The notes below the pieces were generated by a model. The model did not search any database and was not told where the DNA came from. It saw only the letters and a program-made list of their open reading frames with translations. From Yunchengibacter salinarum (GTDB lineage Bacteria; Pseudomonadota; Alphaproteobacteria; Sphingomonadales; Kordiimonadaceae): a stretch of 64,000 bases of DNA. The DNA is taken from positions 150,218 through 214,217 of the forward strand of contig NZ_JBBJLN010000007.1 of assembly GCF_037658235.1 (NCBI RefSeq). The letters are read 5' to 3'. Position numbers and translations under genes: made by a program. Positions 35,544-43,549 of the stretch are shown in pieces (the first letter of the stretch is position 1; each line of letters opens with the position of its first letter).

Positions 35544-35569
35544 GTTCTTGATATGTTCTATAAAGGTTC
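35544..35569 (+). promoter_or_regulatory. Three phased SOS (LexA) half-sites: GTTC-N7-GTTC-N7-GTTC
   Basis: GTTC occurs at 35544-35547, 35555-35558 and 35566-35569, each separated by exactly 7 bases. The alphaproteobacterial LexA box is GTTC-N7-GTTC, so this makes two overlapping boxes in an 11-bp register. They overlap a likely -10 (TATGTT, 35552-35557) whose -35 is TTGCAC at 35530-35535. Confidence 0.8.
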
Positions 35570-35603
35570 AGCAACGCACGTGTTTCAGTAAAGGATGCCG
35601 CTT

Positions 35604-36203
35604 ATGTCAGTTTTACCCCCCTTCACCAGCCATCACAGGGATGCGCCCCGAAAACTGACGGCACCACACAATGGCGCGGCGGCAGGATCATCCGCCTCGA
35701 CACCGGCCTTCAGGCCCTGTGATCACGCCCCCCGGCGCGGGGGACCGGGGGCGGGTCGCGGAACGCGCAGCCTTCGCCGCCGCGGCCTGCCCGGCACCCG
35801 GCCACGTCGCATTCAGCGCACCCTGCCCGTTCTGGGGCGCGCCCAGGGCGGTGAGGACGGCGCGCTGATCCTGGGGGAAGGCCCGATCGGCTGGGCACGG
35901 CGGCCCAGCGGTCTCGACCATGTGGCGGAAGCCTTTGCGGTATTCATCACGGGCGACAGCATGGCGCCACTGCTCAGGGGCGGGGACCTGGTGCATGTGG
36001 ACCCGCGCCCCACGGCTGCCAGCGGCGATCTGGTGCTGGTGGAAACCCGTTATCACACGGGCTATATCAAGTTCCTTGAAAGCCGCAGCCATGAAGCGCT
36101 CGTGCTGCGCCAGACGAACCCTGAAAAGCGGCTACGCTTCACGGCGGATGATATTCGCCATGTGTTCAAGGTGGTGGGCTGGCAGGGCATGGACCAGATC
36201 TAG
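35604..36203 (+). CDS. S24 (LexA/UmuD-like) peptidase without recognisable HTH
   Basis: The 199-residue product ends in an S24 peptidase domain. Catalytic Ser119 is in FITGDSMAPLL and Lys156 in HTGYIKFLE, matching LexA, CI and UmuD. Residues 1-75 are Arg/Pro/Gly rich with no helix-turn-helix in this frame or the other two, so it is either a non-DNA-binding, UmuD-like protein or a repressor that lost its DNA-binding domain. ATG 35604 follows AAGG at 35591. Its promoter holds phased SOS boxes, so it should be induced by DNA damage. No umuC follows; the next gene converges with a 4-bp overlap. Confidence 0.8.
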   Translation: MSVLPPFTSHHRDAPRKLTAPHNGAAAGSSASTPAFRPCDHAPRRGGPGAGRGTRSLRRRGLPGTRPRRIQRTLPVLGRAQGGEDGALILGEGPIGWARRPSGLDHVAEAFAVFITGDSMAPLLRGGDLVHVDPRPTAASGDLVLVETRYHTGYIKFLESRSHEALVLRQTNPEKRLRFTADDIRHVFKVVGWQGMDQI

Positions 36204-36970
36204 CCGCCCGCATCCTCCGCCGGGGTGAAACCGTATTTCTCAAGGATCGCGTCATAGCGCGGGCTCTGCTTTATGACACGAATGGCTTGCGTAAAGTCCT
36301 TCGCAAGAGCCTGCGAACCCGACAATTGCGGCGAAAAGGCGATATAATCCGGCGCCCGGTCGATCACCGGGGTCAGGAACCGCAACTGATCCGCCACCTC
36401 CATCAGCCGGGCATGAAACATCAGGGCCGGACGGTTGCCTACGCCCGCATCCACACTGCCATCCAGAACCGCGCGGATCAGGGCTTCCTCGTCCCGCACA
36501 TTCTGCTTGTCGATCTCCGAAGCCTCGGCAAAGGCGGCACCGTGATAATACCCCCGCACCCGCGCCACACGCTTGCCATCAAGCACGGACAGGTCCCCGT
36601 CAAACGCCACATCGGCATCAGCGCGCACAAATACGGAACTGGTTTCGCTGATGTGGGACTCATCCACATAAACGGCGCCCTTTTCCCGATCTTGTGAGCG
36701 GAAGTAAAGGATCAGGCCGTCCACCTCACCAACACGCAGCAATTGCTGAAGGCGGGCGAAATTATAGCGTTGAAAGACCAACTCATGACCCAGCCGATCC
36801 GCGGCCGCACGGGCCAGTTCCACGGCGGCGCCTTCATAACGCCCCTCGGCACGGTAATAAAAAGGCGGGTAATCCTGCGCCGCCAGCCCCATATAAAGTG
36901 TATCAGCCCGCGCGCCGCCAACGCTCGCCATCAGGCCGAATACCAGCGCCAGACCGATCGATCGTGCCAT
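36200..36970 (-). CDS. Periplasmic substrate-binding protein, ABC amino-acid type (SBP family 3)
   Basis: The 256-residue protein has a signal peptide (residues 1-22, cleavage near GARA) and a family 3 binding-protein fold: LYMGLAAQDYPPFYYRAEGRYEGAAVELARAA at the start and DLSVLDGKRVARVRGYYHG at the domain hinge. There are no adjacent permease or ATPase genes, so it may serve a distant transporter or be a sensor-like orphan. ATG 36970 is preferred because GAGGAG and a signal peptide follow; the frame extends upstream to 37048. Confidence 0.8.
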   Translation of the reverse strand: MARSIGLALVFGLMASVGGARADTLYMGLAAQDYPPFYYRAEGRYEGAAVELARAAADRLGHELVFQRYNFARLQQLLRVGEVDGLILYFRSQDREKGAVYVDESHISETSSVFVRADADVAFDGDLSVLDGKRVARVRGYYHGAAFAEASEIDKQNVRDEEALIRAVLDGSVDAGVGNRPALMFHARLMEVADQLRFLTPVIDRAPDYIAFSPQLSGSQALAKDFTQAIRVIKQSPRYDAILEKYGFTPAEDAGG

Positions 36971-37110
36971 ACGCACAGCAACTCTCCTCAAAACAACGTC
37001 ACAACACAGGACGATCAATGCCACGGCACAGGGTACCAGACCAGACAAAAAAGCCCAATCCCGCGCATCAAGACCCTGAAGACCACACCCCCATCACGGG
37101 CAAAACAGCT

Positions 37111-37227
37111 TCACGCGACCGACACGATCGTCACCCACCGGGACGGATACTCGGCTTCATGCTCGCGCACCATCCGAACCGCCCGCTCGCGGACCTCCGG
37201 GGAATGGACTTTGTTTGGCTTGCTCAT
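37111..37227 (-). pseudogene. IS3-family transposase OrfA remnant, N-terminus only
   Basis: From ATG 37227 the minus strand encodes 38 residues, MSKPNKVHSPEVRERAVRMV and onward to EYPSRW, which matches the N-terminal helix-turn-helix of IS3-family OrfA (PEVRERAVRMV). It then ends at a stop where the family normally continues with a leucine-zipper region. The rest of OrfA and OrfB is missing. Confidence 0.8.
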
Positions 37228-37292
37228 CTTCGGCTCCTTTCCGCGCCTGTCTACTCAAGCGTTGGAGCCACCGGCAAAACCGGGGTGGTTCA
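37112..37292 (-). mobile_element. Truncated IS3-family insertion sequence, left end
   Basis: The outer end is an inverted-repeat-like sequence beginning TGAACCACCCCGG on the minus strand (outermost base 37292), followed by the usual short leader and the OrfA start. Homology stops near 37112, where it abuts sequence upstream of the solute-binding gene. No partner repeat is seen, so the element was deleted internally and is inactive. Confidence 0.65.
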
Positions 37293-37610
37293 GGGAGGCC
37301 GACAGCCTGAATGACACTGCCGATATATGAGCCCCATATGTCCGCCACCCCCTGACCGACCCCATATGGGCCGGCGCGGATTAGAATTCGGCTGTCCAAC
37401 CCGGTCGAGTCGAACCCGGTACCGAGTCTCTTTCGTCCCCTGTCCAGCACGTTCTGACGCTTCACGCCCCGCCTGCCAAGTCCCGACGAGAGACCCTGCC
37501 AGAGCGGTCATGATGCCAGCGCCGTCTGCTGACCTATTGCTTACCGGGCGCAGGAGATAATTTTGCCGCGCCATGGTTAAGCGACAAGAACTTGATTTTT
37601 ATGAAGAAAA
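37293..37610. other. 318-bp gap between IS remnant and tRNA-Arg
   Basis: No gene is recognisable. CCCCATATG occurs twice (37332-37340, 37360-37368), with the second copy part of CCCATATGGG. I see no copy of the tRNA 3' end that would mark an attachment site. Confidence 0.5.
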
Positions 37611-37687
37611 TGGCGCGCCCGGCAGGACTTGAACCTGCGACCTTGAGTTTAGAAGACTCCTGCTCTATCCGGCTGAGCTACGGGCGC
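37611..37687 (-). tRNA. tRNA-Arg (anticodon TCT)
   Basis: A 77-nt tRNA on the minus strand begins GCGCCCGTAGCTCAGC and ends with an encoded CCA. The acceptor stem GCGCCCG/CGGGCGC pairs, the anticodon loop is CTTCTAA with anticodon TCT (codon AGA), and the T-loop is TTCAAGT. Confidence 0.97.
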
Positions 37688-37752
37688 TTTGGAGGGGGTG
37701 AAACAGGCCAGGAGCCGGGGATCGGGGGCGGTGATCGCCCCAGGCCGTGGCC

Positions 37753-38031
37753 TTATTTGAAATTGTCCGCATAGGCCTTGATGATGGTGCGGCGGCGATG
37801 TTCCGGCAGCACCTCGTGCGGGATGTCATAACGTTTGGCGTATTGTATCGCTTCGTCCCGCGTATCGAATTTCAGCTTGATCTGGCGGCGCATGTCGCCG
37901 GAGCCGGTCCATCCCATCAGGGGGTCAAGGCGCTTGGGCTCTTCCGGTTCATATTCCAGCACCCATTTGCGGGTATTGGCGGTGCCGGACTGCATGGCCG
38001 TTTTGGCCGGACGATAAATGCGTGCTTTCAT
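37753..38031 (-). CDS. NADH dehydrogenase complex I accessory subunit, NDUFS4-like
   Basis: The 92-residue protein belongs to the ETC complex I subunit conserved region family (mitochondrial NDUFS4, 18-kDa Fe-S protein 4). It shows MKARIYRPAKTAMQSG, then WVLEYEPEEPKRLDPLMGWT and the C-terminal IPHEVLPEHRRRTIIKAYADNF. It supports complex I assembly and stability at the inner membrane. Bacterial homologues are confined mainly to alphaproteobacteria. ATG 38031 is chosen because upstream sequence in this frame crosses the tRNA-Pro gene. Confidence 0.92.
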   Translation of the reverse strand: MKARIYRPAKTAMQSGTANTRKWVLEYEPEEPKRLDPLMGWTGSGDMRRQIKLKFDTRDEAIQYAKRYDIPHEVLPEHRRRTIIKAYADNFK

Positions 38032-38086
38032 GCCATTTTCCTTCGCCGTGACCTGGGGCACATCACCGGACGCGCACCGCCCGAAC

Positions 38087-38163
38087 TGGTCGGGGAGACT
38101 GGATTTGAACCAGCGACCCCCAGTACCCAAAACTGGTGCGCTACCAGGCTGCGCCACTCCCCG
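38087..38163 (-). tRNA. tRNA-Pro (anticodon TGG)
   Basis: A 77-nt tRNA on the minus strand begins CGGGGAGTGGCGCAGC and ends in an encoded CCA. The acceptor stem CGGGGAG/CTCCCCG pairs, the anticodon loop is TTTGGGT with anticodon TGG (codon CCA), and the T-loop is TTCAAAT. Confidence 0.97.
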
Positions 38164-38226
38164 ACTGGAAGATGTATTAAGGATTTACCGGCGCGCGGGC
38201 AAGACAAAATTCCCCCCGCCACCGGC

Positions 38227-38703
38227 TTACCGGCGCCGCAGAGCCTTGAAAACGGCGTTGATGCGCGCCGCAACGGCATCTTCCGCCATGACCGTGCCAT
38301 CCACCGCCACCAGATCGCTCTCACCGTCCTTATCCCGCATTGGCCGGGCATGGGCGCGCCCGCTGACCCATTGATCATGGCGGGCCGGGCCGATGAAATC
38401 CGTGGTCAGGCGCACCGTTACAAAAGGCGGCGCGATCACCCGCATCACCGCCGCGGACAACAGAATATCGGCAAAGGTCATCATCATGCCGCCGTGGCAG
38501 ATACCGCCCGCATTGATGTGGCAGTCATCCACACGAAAGCCTCGCTCGACCGCGCCCCCCTGATGCGGCCGCTCAAAAAGCGGCCCCACATGCCAGCCAA
38601 AGGCGGAGTTGGACACGATAGGTTCATAGCCGTGCGGCGGGCGGGCGCGCGCGACCATGGCCGCATCGGCCACCCGCCCCTCTCCCGGTTCGGGCCCGCT
38701 CAC
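38227..38703 (-). CDS. PaaI-type hotdog-fold thioesterase
   Basis: The 158-residue hotdog protein has the family core ERGFRVDDCHINAGGICHGG, where the NxxGxxHGG-like motif positions the catalytic Asn/His and Gly residues, followed by MMMTFADILLSAAV and VTVRLTTDFIGPAR. It probably hydrolyses acyl-CoA thioesters; the substrate is unknown. Its start overlaps the DUF192 stop by 4 bp, so the two are co-transcribed. Confidence 0.85.
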   Translation of the reverse strand: MSGPEPGEGRVADAAMVARARPPHGYEPIVSNSAFGWHVGPLFERPHQGGAVERGFRVDDCHINAGGICHGGMMMTFADILLSAAVMRVIAPPFVTVRLTTDFIGPARHDQWVSGRAHARPMRDKDGESDLVAVDGTVMAEDAVAARINAVFKALRRR

Positions 38704-39242
38704 CAGGCCTTGCCCGGCTCGTTGATATAGGGGTGCAATACACGGTCCCCCGCTTCTATCCCCAATTCTTCGGCGAGGCCGCCCCGAATCTCCAGCACCG
38801 CCACGGCGCGCCCGCGCGAGCGGCGGGGCGTGTCCGTGCGTGGCCGGGCATTGGCCACCACATTGGCAATGCGCCCGCCCGCGCGAATGAAAAGAATGTC
38901 CAGCGGGATATAGGTGTTGCGCATCCAGAAGCTGCGCCGCTCGGCATCCGGGAACAGGAACAACATGCCCTTGCCGTCATCCAGCGACCGCCGATACATT
39001 AGGCCCTGTGCCCGGCTTTCCGGGTCGCGCGCCAGTTCCACGGTGAAGGCATGACGGCTGCCATCCCCGGCGACCACCACCGCCCGATCAGGCGTTGGCT
39101 CGATCGCCGCTTCAGGGGTCGGCTCCGCCGCGGAAAGTGGCGCCGACGCAGGGCCCGAAAGACTGGCCGCAAGCAGCACCAGCGCCGCAAAACGAGCGGC
39201 TGACAGAAATAAATGACGAGTCCGAGTGAATAAGGCGCTCAT
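38700..39242 (-). CDS. DUF192 family exported protein
   Basis: The 180-residue protein has a signal peptide (hydrophobic stretch about residues 13-30) and a DUF192 domain. Characteristic segments are VELARDPESRAQGLMYRRSL, GMLFLFPDAERRSFWMRNTYIPLDILFI and ARPRTDTPRRSRGRAVAVLEI, ending in GIEAGDRVLH. The fold is a small beta-barrel whose function is unsettled. ATG 39242 is supported by GGGA and the signal peptide. It overlaps the downstream thioesterase gene by 4 bp. Confidence 0.88.
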   Translation of the reverse strand: MSALFTRTRHLFLSAARFAALVLLAASLSGPASAPLSAAEPTPEAAIEPTPDRAVVVAGDGSRHAFTVELARDPESRAQGLMYRRSLDDGKGMLFLFPDAERRSFWMRNTYIPLDILFIRAGGRIANVVANARPRTDTPRRSRGRAVAVLEIRGGLAEELGIEAGDRVLHPYINEPGKAW

Positions 39243-39332
39243 GATGTGTCCCGTGTTGAATGTCACGGACACAGTGCCGTCACGGCGCACAATAGGCAAG
39301 GGACAGGCCCCGCACCCGCGCCGTGAACAGGA

Positions 39333-39890
39333 TCAGGCGTCCCCCGGCAATGCGATCTGCGCCACCAGCGGGCCGCGTTCGCCCGAGCCGATCCGCACAC
39401 GCACGGGCTGGCCGGGATCAAGGTCCGTCAGGCCAGCGCGGCGCAGGGTTTCAATGTGCACGAAAATGTCCTGGCTGCCATCCCCGCGAGAGACAAAGCC
39501 ATACCCCCGCGTGCGATTGAACCACTTCACCGTCACATCCTCGAATTCATCGGCCACATCCACATTCATGCCGGGATGGGAAAATGAGGACCGCCCCAGA
39601 TCTTCCGGGGTGACGGCGGTGGACAGATCAATGGTGATCACATTGACAGCCTGAAGGCCACGCTCCCGCTGCGCCGCCTCGCAGCGCACGGTGGTTCCTT
39701 CGGGCACGGAACGGCGGCCCACTTCCCGCAACACGGAGAAATGGAGAAGCACGTCGCCACTGCCATCTTCCGGCACAATGAATCCGTACCCCTTGACGGC
39801 GTCGAACCATTTCACACGACCGGTCAACTCGATACAATCGGCCTCGTCCTTCTCAGGCGCGACGGCGCCCCCGGTTTGGTCGTCCATCAT
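39333..39890 (-). CDS. Cold-shock protein with two CSD domains
   Basis: The 185-residue protein has two cold-shock domains joined by a linker. The first carries VKWFDAVKGYGFIVPEDGSGDVLLH (RNP1 KGYGFI, RNP2 VLLHF) at about residues 24-90. The second carries VKWFNRTRGYGFVSRGDGSQDIFVH at about 120-180. It likely binds single-stranded nucleic acid as an RNA chaperone or transcription antiterminator. Double-CSD proteins of this size are typical of alphaproteobacteria. Two adjacent ATGs (39890, 39887) follow GGGGAT. Confidence 0.92.
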   Translation of the reverse strand: MMDDQTGGAVAPEKDEADCIELTGRVKWFDAVKGYGFIVPEDGSGDVLLHFSVLREVGRRSVPEGTTVRCEAAQRERGLQAVNVITIDLSTAVTPEDLGRSSFSHPGMNVDVADEFEDVTVKWFNRTRGYGFVSRGDGSQDIFVHIETLRRAGLTDLDPGQPVRVRIGSGERGPLVAQIALPGDA

Positions 39891-39932
39891 CAGGATCCCC
39901 ACATCACACACTTTCAACAATTTGTGACGGAG

Positions 39933-39947
39933 TTTACCATTCCTTAA
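39933..39947 (-). promoter_or_regulatory. Possible CtrA-type box upstream of double-CSD gene
   Basis: TTTA-CCATTCC-TTAA fits the CtrA consensus TTAA-N7-TTAA at seven of eight bases (first half-site TTTA). It lies about 45 bp upstream of the ATG. Function is inferred from consensus only. Confidence 0.35.
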
Positions 39948-40052
39948 CCAGAATACAAGTCAAAACACGGTTAATATGCCCGGCCCCGGACAGGGTTAAC
40001 CGCACGGCAAACCGCGGAAATCACCCCATTCGGCCCCGATCAGCCCATCACG

Positions 40053-40086
40053 AAAAAAGGCCGGCCCCACCTGGGAGGCCGGCCTT
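40053..40086 (-). terminator. Rho-independent terminator after nhaB
   Basis: A perfect 10-bp stem AAGGCCGGCC (40057-40066) / GGCCGGCCTT (40077-40086) is followed by a T-run on the minus strand (complement of 40053-40058). It lies 20 bp beyond the nhaB stop. Confidence 0.88.
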
Positions 40087-40105
40087 GCACATGGCAGCGC
40101 CGAGA

Positions 40106-41686
40106 CTAGTGGCCCCCTTCAGAAGCCTCTCCCGGCAGTTCGGTATGATGCTCGATCAGGTGCGCGTCATACATGTATTCGGTGGCTGGCTCCAACAGAT
40201 AGACCACGGCCAGGAAACCGGTGATCGCCATGGTCACCGTATAGGGGAAGGCCATGATCACCATGCGCATATAGCTGAGACGGATTAGCGGCGCCAGCGC
40301 GCTGGTCAGCAGGAACAGGAAAGCGGCCTGCCCGTTCGGCGTGGCAACGCTGGGGATATTGGTGCCCGTATTGATCGCCACGGCCATCATGTCGAAGGTG
40401 TCGCGATCGATTATGCCATTGGCCAGCGCCTCGGCTGTTTCGTTCACATAGACCGTGGCCACGAACACATTGTCTGAAATGGCGGACAGGAACCCGTTTG
40501 CCACATACAGCGTGGAAATCTGCTGCGACCCGTCCAGGCTGAAGACGAAATCGGTCACGGGCTTGAACAGATTGTTATCCGCGATCACGGCCACCACGGC
40601 AAAGAACACCACCAGCAACGAGGTAAAGGGCAGTGCCTCCTCAAAGGCATGGCCGATACGGTGCTCTTCCGTTACGCCCAGGAAGGTGGTGGCCAGCACG
40701 ATCACGCTGAGCCCGATCAGCCCCACCTCGGCCATGTGGAACATCAGGCCGATCACCAGCCAGACGGCCACAAGCCCCTGCGCCACCAGGCCCGCGCGCT
40801 CTTCGCGGGTGCGGCGCTCATCCTGATAGGCGTCATAGTCCTGAAGGATTTTCAGCACCTTGGGCGGCAGCTTGGCGCCGTACCCCACTATGGCCGTTTT
40901 CTCCAGCATGATGACGGTCAGCAGGCCCACCACGAATACCGGCAGCGATACGGGCGCCATGCGGAAGAAGAATTCGATGAAATCCCAATTGGCCCGCTCC
41001 CCGATCAGCAGGTTCTGCGGCTCGCCCACTAGGGTCATCACACCGCCGAGCGCCGTGCCCACCGCAGCGTGCATCATCAGGCTGCGCAGGAACGCCCGGA
41101 AACCTTCCAGATCATAGCGGTTGAGCTGATCCACCTGTTCATCGTCGCCATGATCATGGCTGTGGTGGAAATCCTTGCCGGAGGCCACCTTGTGATAGAT
41201 GGAATAGAACCCCACCGACACGGTGATCACCACCGCGGTCACCGTCAGCGCATCCAGAAAGGCGGACAGAATCGCCGCCGAGGCGGAAAACATCAGCGAC
41301 AGGGCCAGCTTGTTGGGCACCCGGCAGATCAGCTTGGTGAACAGGAACAGCAACAGCCCCTGAAGGAAGTAGATCCCCGCCACCATGAAGACCAGCAGCA
41401 GAATCACCGGCAGGCCGCCCTGAATTTCATGATAGACCGTTTCCGGGCTGGTCATGCCCATGAACAGGGCCTCCAGCGCCAACAGCCCGCCGGGTTGCAG
41501 CGGGTAGCATTTCAGGGCCATGGCGAGTGTGAAAATGAATTCCAGCACCAGAATCCAGCCCGCCATGTAAGGGTTCCACATGTTCAGGAACGGATTGATG
41601 ACGAGAAATGCCAGAATGGTCCATTTATACCAGATCGGCGACTTACCGAGGAAGTTCCTCCCCGCCGGGTTGGAAAACAACGCCAT
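40106..41686 (-). CDS. nhaB: Na+/H+ antiporter NhaB
   Basis: A 526-residue inner-membrane protein with about twelve hydrophobic segments. Family-typical segments are FLGKSPIWYKWTILAFLVIN, the loop GGLLALEALFMGMTSPETVY, ASAAILSAFLDALTVTAVVI with its membrane Asp, LGGVMTLVGEPQNLLIG and DNNLFKPVTDFVFSLDGSQQ. It exchanges Na+ for H+ to keep internal sodium low, suggesting a marine or saline habitat (inference). It has a strong terminator and is divergent from xdhC. Confidence 0.95.
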   Translation of the reverse strand: MALFSNPAGRNFLGKSPIWYKWTILAFLVINPFLNMWNPYMAGWILVLEFIFTLAMALKCYPLQPGGLLALEALFMGMTSPETVYHEIQGGLPVILLLVFMVAGIYFLQGLLLFLFTKLICRVPNKLALSLMFSASAAILSAFLDALTVTAVVITVSVGFYSIYHKVASGKDFHHSHDHGDDEQVDQLNRYDLEGFRAFLRSLMMHAAVGTALGGVMTLVGEPQNLLIGERANWDFIEFFFRMAPVSLPVFVVGLLTVIMLEKTAIVGYGAKLPPKVLKILQDYDAYQDERRTREERAGLVAQGLVAVWLVIGLMFHMAEVGLIGLSVIVLATTFLGVTEEHRIGHAFEEALPFTSLLVVFFAVVAVIADNNLFKPVTDFVFSLDGSQQISTLYVANGFLSAISDNVFVATVYVNETAEALANGIIDRDTFDMMAVAINTGTNIPSVATPNGQAAFLFLLTSALAPLIRLSYMRMVIMAFPYTVTMAITGFLAVVYLLEPATEYMYDAHLIEHHTELPGEASEGGH

Positions 41687-41900
41687 AGGACTGGTCCCCT
41701 TGTTTTGAATTGGTGTGGCACTGCCCCGTGCCCCTCCACAGCCCGAAACGCCATCCCGCGCCGGACCCCGTTATTTCGGCTTTTATCGCCAGTCGGGGTC
41801 AAGATCAAGAAAGGATACAGGAACGCGCCCGCCCTTGCCGCGGGCCGGGTCAGCGATTAGCGTCTTGCTCCCGGTATTCCCGTCACCCGTGGAGAGTCCC

Positions 41901-42932
41901 ATGCATCAGGAACTGGCCGCCCTTCATGACTGGCTTGTCGCTGGCGACAGCGCCGTTCTGGGCGTGGTGGTCGCCACCTGGGGCTCGGCCCCCCGCCAGC
42001 CCGGCAGCCTGATGGCCCTGCACGGGGATGGCCGCGTGGTGGGGTCGCTGTCCGGCGGCTGTGTGGAAGGCAGCGTCATGGCGGAAGCGGCGCGCCTGAC
42101 ACCTGGGGACCGCGCCCTGCTTCTGGATTTTTCCGTATCCGACACGGATGCCTTCGCCGTTGGCCTGGCCTGCGGCGGGCAGCTTCAGGTGGCGCTGATC
42201 TGTCTGGGCCCGGAAAACGCCGGGGCGGTGCAGGCCGCGCTGACCGCCCTGACCGAACGACAGGGCGCCACCCTGCACCTGAACCTGAATGACGGGTCGG
42301 CGCGGCTTGAATCGGGGTGCCACAGCCACACCCCCGTGCTGTGGAAAGATTCCGCGCGCGCCGCCCCCACATCGCTCGCCCTGCCCATTCGCCCCAGCCC
42401 CCATCTGGTAATCGTGGGCGCGGTGCACATTGCCCGCCACCTGGCGCCCATGGCCGCGCGGTGCGACTGGCGGACAACCGTGCTGGACCCGCGCGGCGCC
42501 TTTGTGGACAGCGGCCCCATCCCGGAAGCCACCCTGGTGGAAGACTGGCCCGATGACTGGCTCGCCGCGCACCCGCTGGACCGGCACAGCGCGCTGGTGG
42601 CCCTGACCCATGAACCCAGGATCGACGATGCGGCCCTGTGGTGCGCACTGGGCGGCCCGGCCTTTTATATCGGGGCGCTGGGTGGGCGGAAGTCCCACGC
42701 CCGTCGGCTGGAGCGGCTGGCCGGAGCCGGCTTCGATCAAGACGAGCTGGATCGCATCCACGGGCCGGTGGGGCTGGACATTCAGGCCGCCACCCCGGCT
42801 GAAATCGCCGTGTCCATTCAGGCGGACATGATCCGCGCATACCGCACACGGATTGTTCCCCGGCGCCCTGATAGAGCGACGGAAAACCCTGCCGGGGAAA
42901 CTGCCGAAAAGACCCCCGGAGAGACCTCATGA
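41901..42932 (+). CDS. xdhC: XdhC-type molybdenum cofactor sulfurylation/insertion factor
   Basis: The 343-residue protein has an N-terminal XdhC/CoxI domain with LGVVVATWGSAPRQPGSLM and VGSLSGGCVEGSVMAEA, and a C-terminal Rossmann-like domain beginning HLVIVGAVHIARHLAPMA. XdhC proteins protect and deliver sulfurated Moco to xanthine dehydrogenase-family enzymes. No such enzyme is encoded nearby. ATG 41901 follows GGAGA and gives the family start; the frame is open upstream. It overlaps mocA by 4 bp. Confidence 0.88.
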   Translation: MHQELAALHDWLVAGDSAVLGVVVATWGSAPRQPGSLMALHGDGRVVGSLSGGCVEGSVMAEAARLTPGDRALLLDFSVSDTDAFAVGLACGGQLQVALICLGPENAGAVQAALTALTERQGATLHLNLNDGSARLESGCHSHTPVLWKDSARAAPTSLALPIRPSPHLVIVGAVHIARHLAPMAARCDWRTTVLDPRGAFVDSGPIPEATLVEDWPDDWLAAHPLDRHSALVALTHEPRIDDAALWCALGGPAFYIGALGGRKSHARRLERLAGAGFDQDELDRIHGPVGLDIQAATPAEIAVSIQADMIRAYRTRIVPRRPDRATENPAGETAEKTPGETS

Positions 42933-43549
42933 CACGCCGGATCACCGCGCTCATTCCCGCCGCGGGTCGGGGGCGGCGCTTCGGGGGCGGCAAGCTGCGC
43001 GCGCCCGTTGGCGGGCAGGCGCTGATCCGCCATGTGGTGGCGTGTTATGCGACTCATCCGGCTTTCGATCCGGTGATCATCGTCACAGGCGCGGACGGCG
43101 CCGCCCTGCGGCGCGCCCTGAAAGGGCTGAAATGCCGCTGCATATCGGCACCGGCGCCCGGTGCGGGCATGGCCGCCAGCCTCAAAGCCGGTGCCCGCGC
43201 GGCGCCGCCCGATCAGGCGGTGGCGATCCAGCCCGCCGACATGCCTTTGATAAACCACGCATTGCTGGATGAAATGCTGCGCCGCCATCGCCCGCACCGG
43301 ATAGTGCGCCCGGTCCATGAAGGCGTGCCCGGCCATCCGGTGATCTGGCCCGCCCGCGCCCTGCCCCGACTGCGCCAGATGACGGGTGAAAACGGCGCCC
43401 GCCGCCTGCTGACGCGCTGGTCAGCCCTGCTGGACCGGGCACCGTGGGACGAAACCGCCATATTCGATGTGGACCGGCCCGGCGATCTGGCCCGGCTGAA
43501 GGCGAACCGGGGTCACGCCTGGGGTCAGTATTCCTCTGGCAGAGGATGA
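42929..43549 (+). CDS. mocA: Molybdenum cofactor cytidylyltransferase MocA-like
   Basis: The 206-residue MobA/MocA nucleotidyltransferase starts with the NTP-binding loop LIPAAGRGRRFGGGKLRAPV and has QPADMPLI, the metal-binding Asp motif, and HPVIWPARALPRLRQMTGENGARRLL typical of MocA. It probably attaches CMP to Moco for xanthine dehydrogenase-family enzymes, in line with coupling to xdhC. A MobA role (GMP) is less likely given the partner gene. Its 3' end overlaps the convergent recX by 25 bp. Confidence 0.85.
   Translation: MTRRITALIPAAGRGRRFGGGKLRAPVGGQALIRHVVACYATHPAFDPVIIVTGADGAALRRALKGLKCRCISAPAPGAGMAASLKAGARAAPPDQAVAIQPADMPLINHALLDEMLRRHRPHRIVRPVHEGVPGHPVIWPARALPRLRQMTGENGARRLLTRWSALLDRAPWDETAIFDVDRPGDLARLKANRGHAWGQYSSGRG

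Noticed and set aside
35604..35830. Frameshifted helix-turn-helix upstream of the S24 domain
   Set aside because: None of the three plus-strand frames shows a helix-turn-helix, so a simple frameshift does not restore one.
37332..37368. CCCCATATG pair as an IS end or attachment core
   Set aside because: The repeats are short and direct, with no matching copy at the tRNA end or at the IS inverted repeat.
41717..41740. TGGCAC near a GTGC in the nhaB-xdhC gap
   Set aside because: The -12 element is one base out of register and lacks TTGC, so it is not a sigma-54 promoter.
43525..43549. Frameshift at the mocA-recX overlap
   Set aside because: Both proteins align to their families up to their ends, so the 25-bp convergent overlap is a true overlap.
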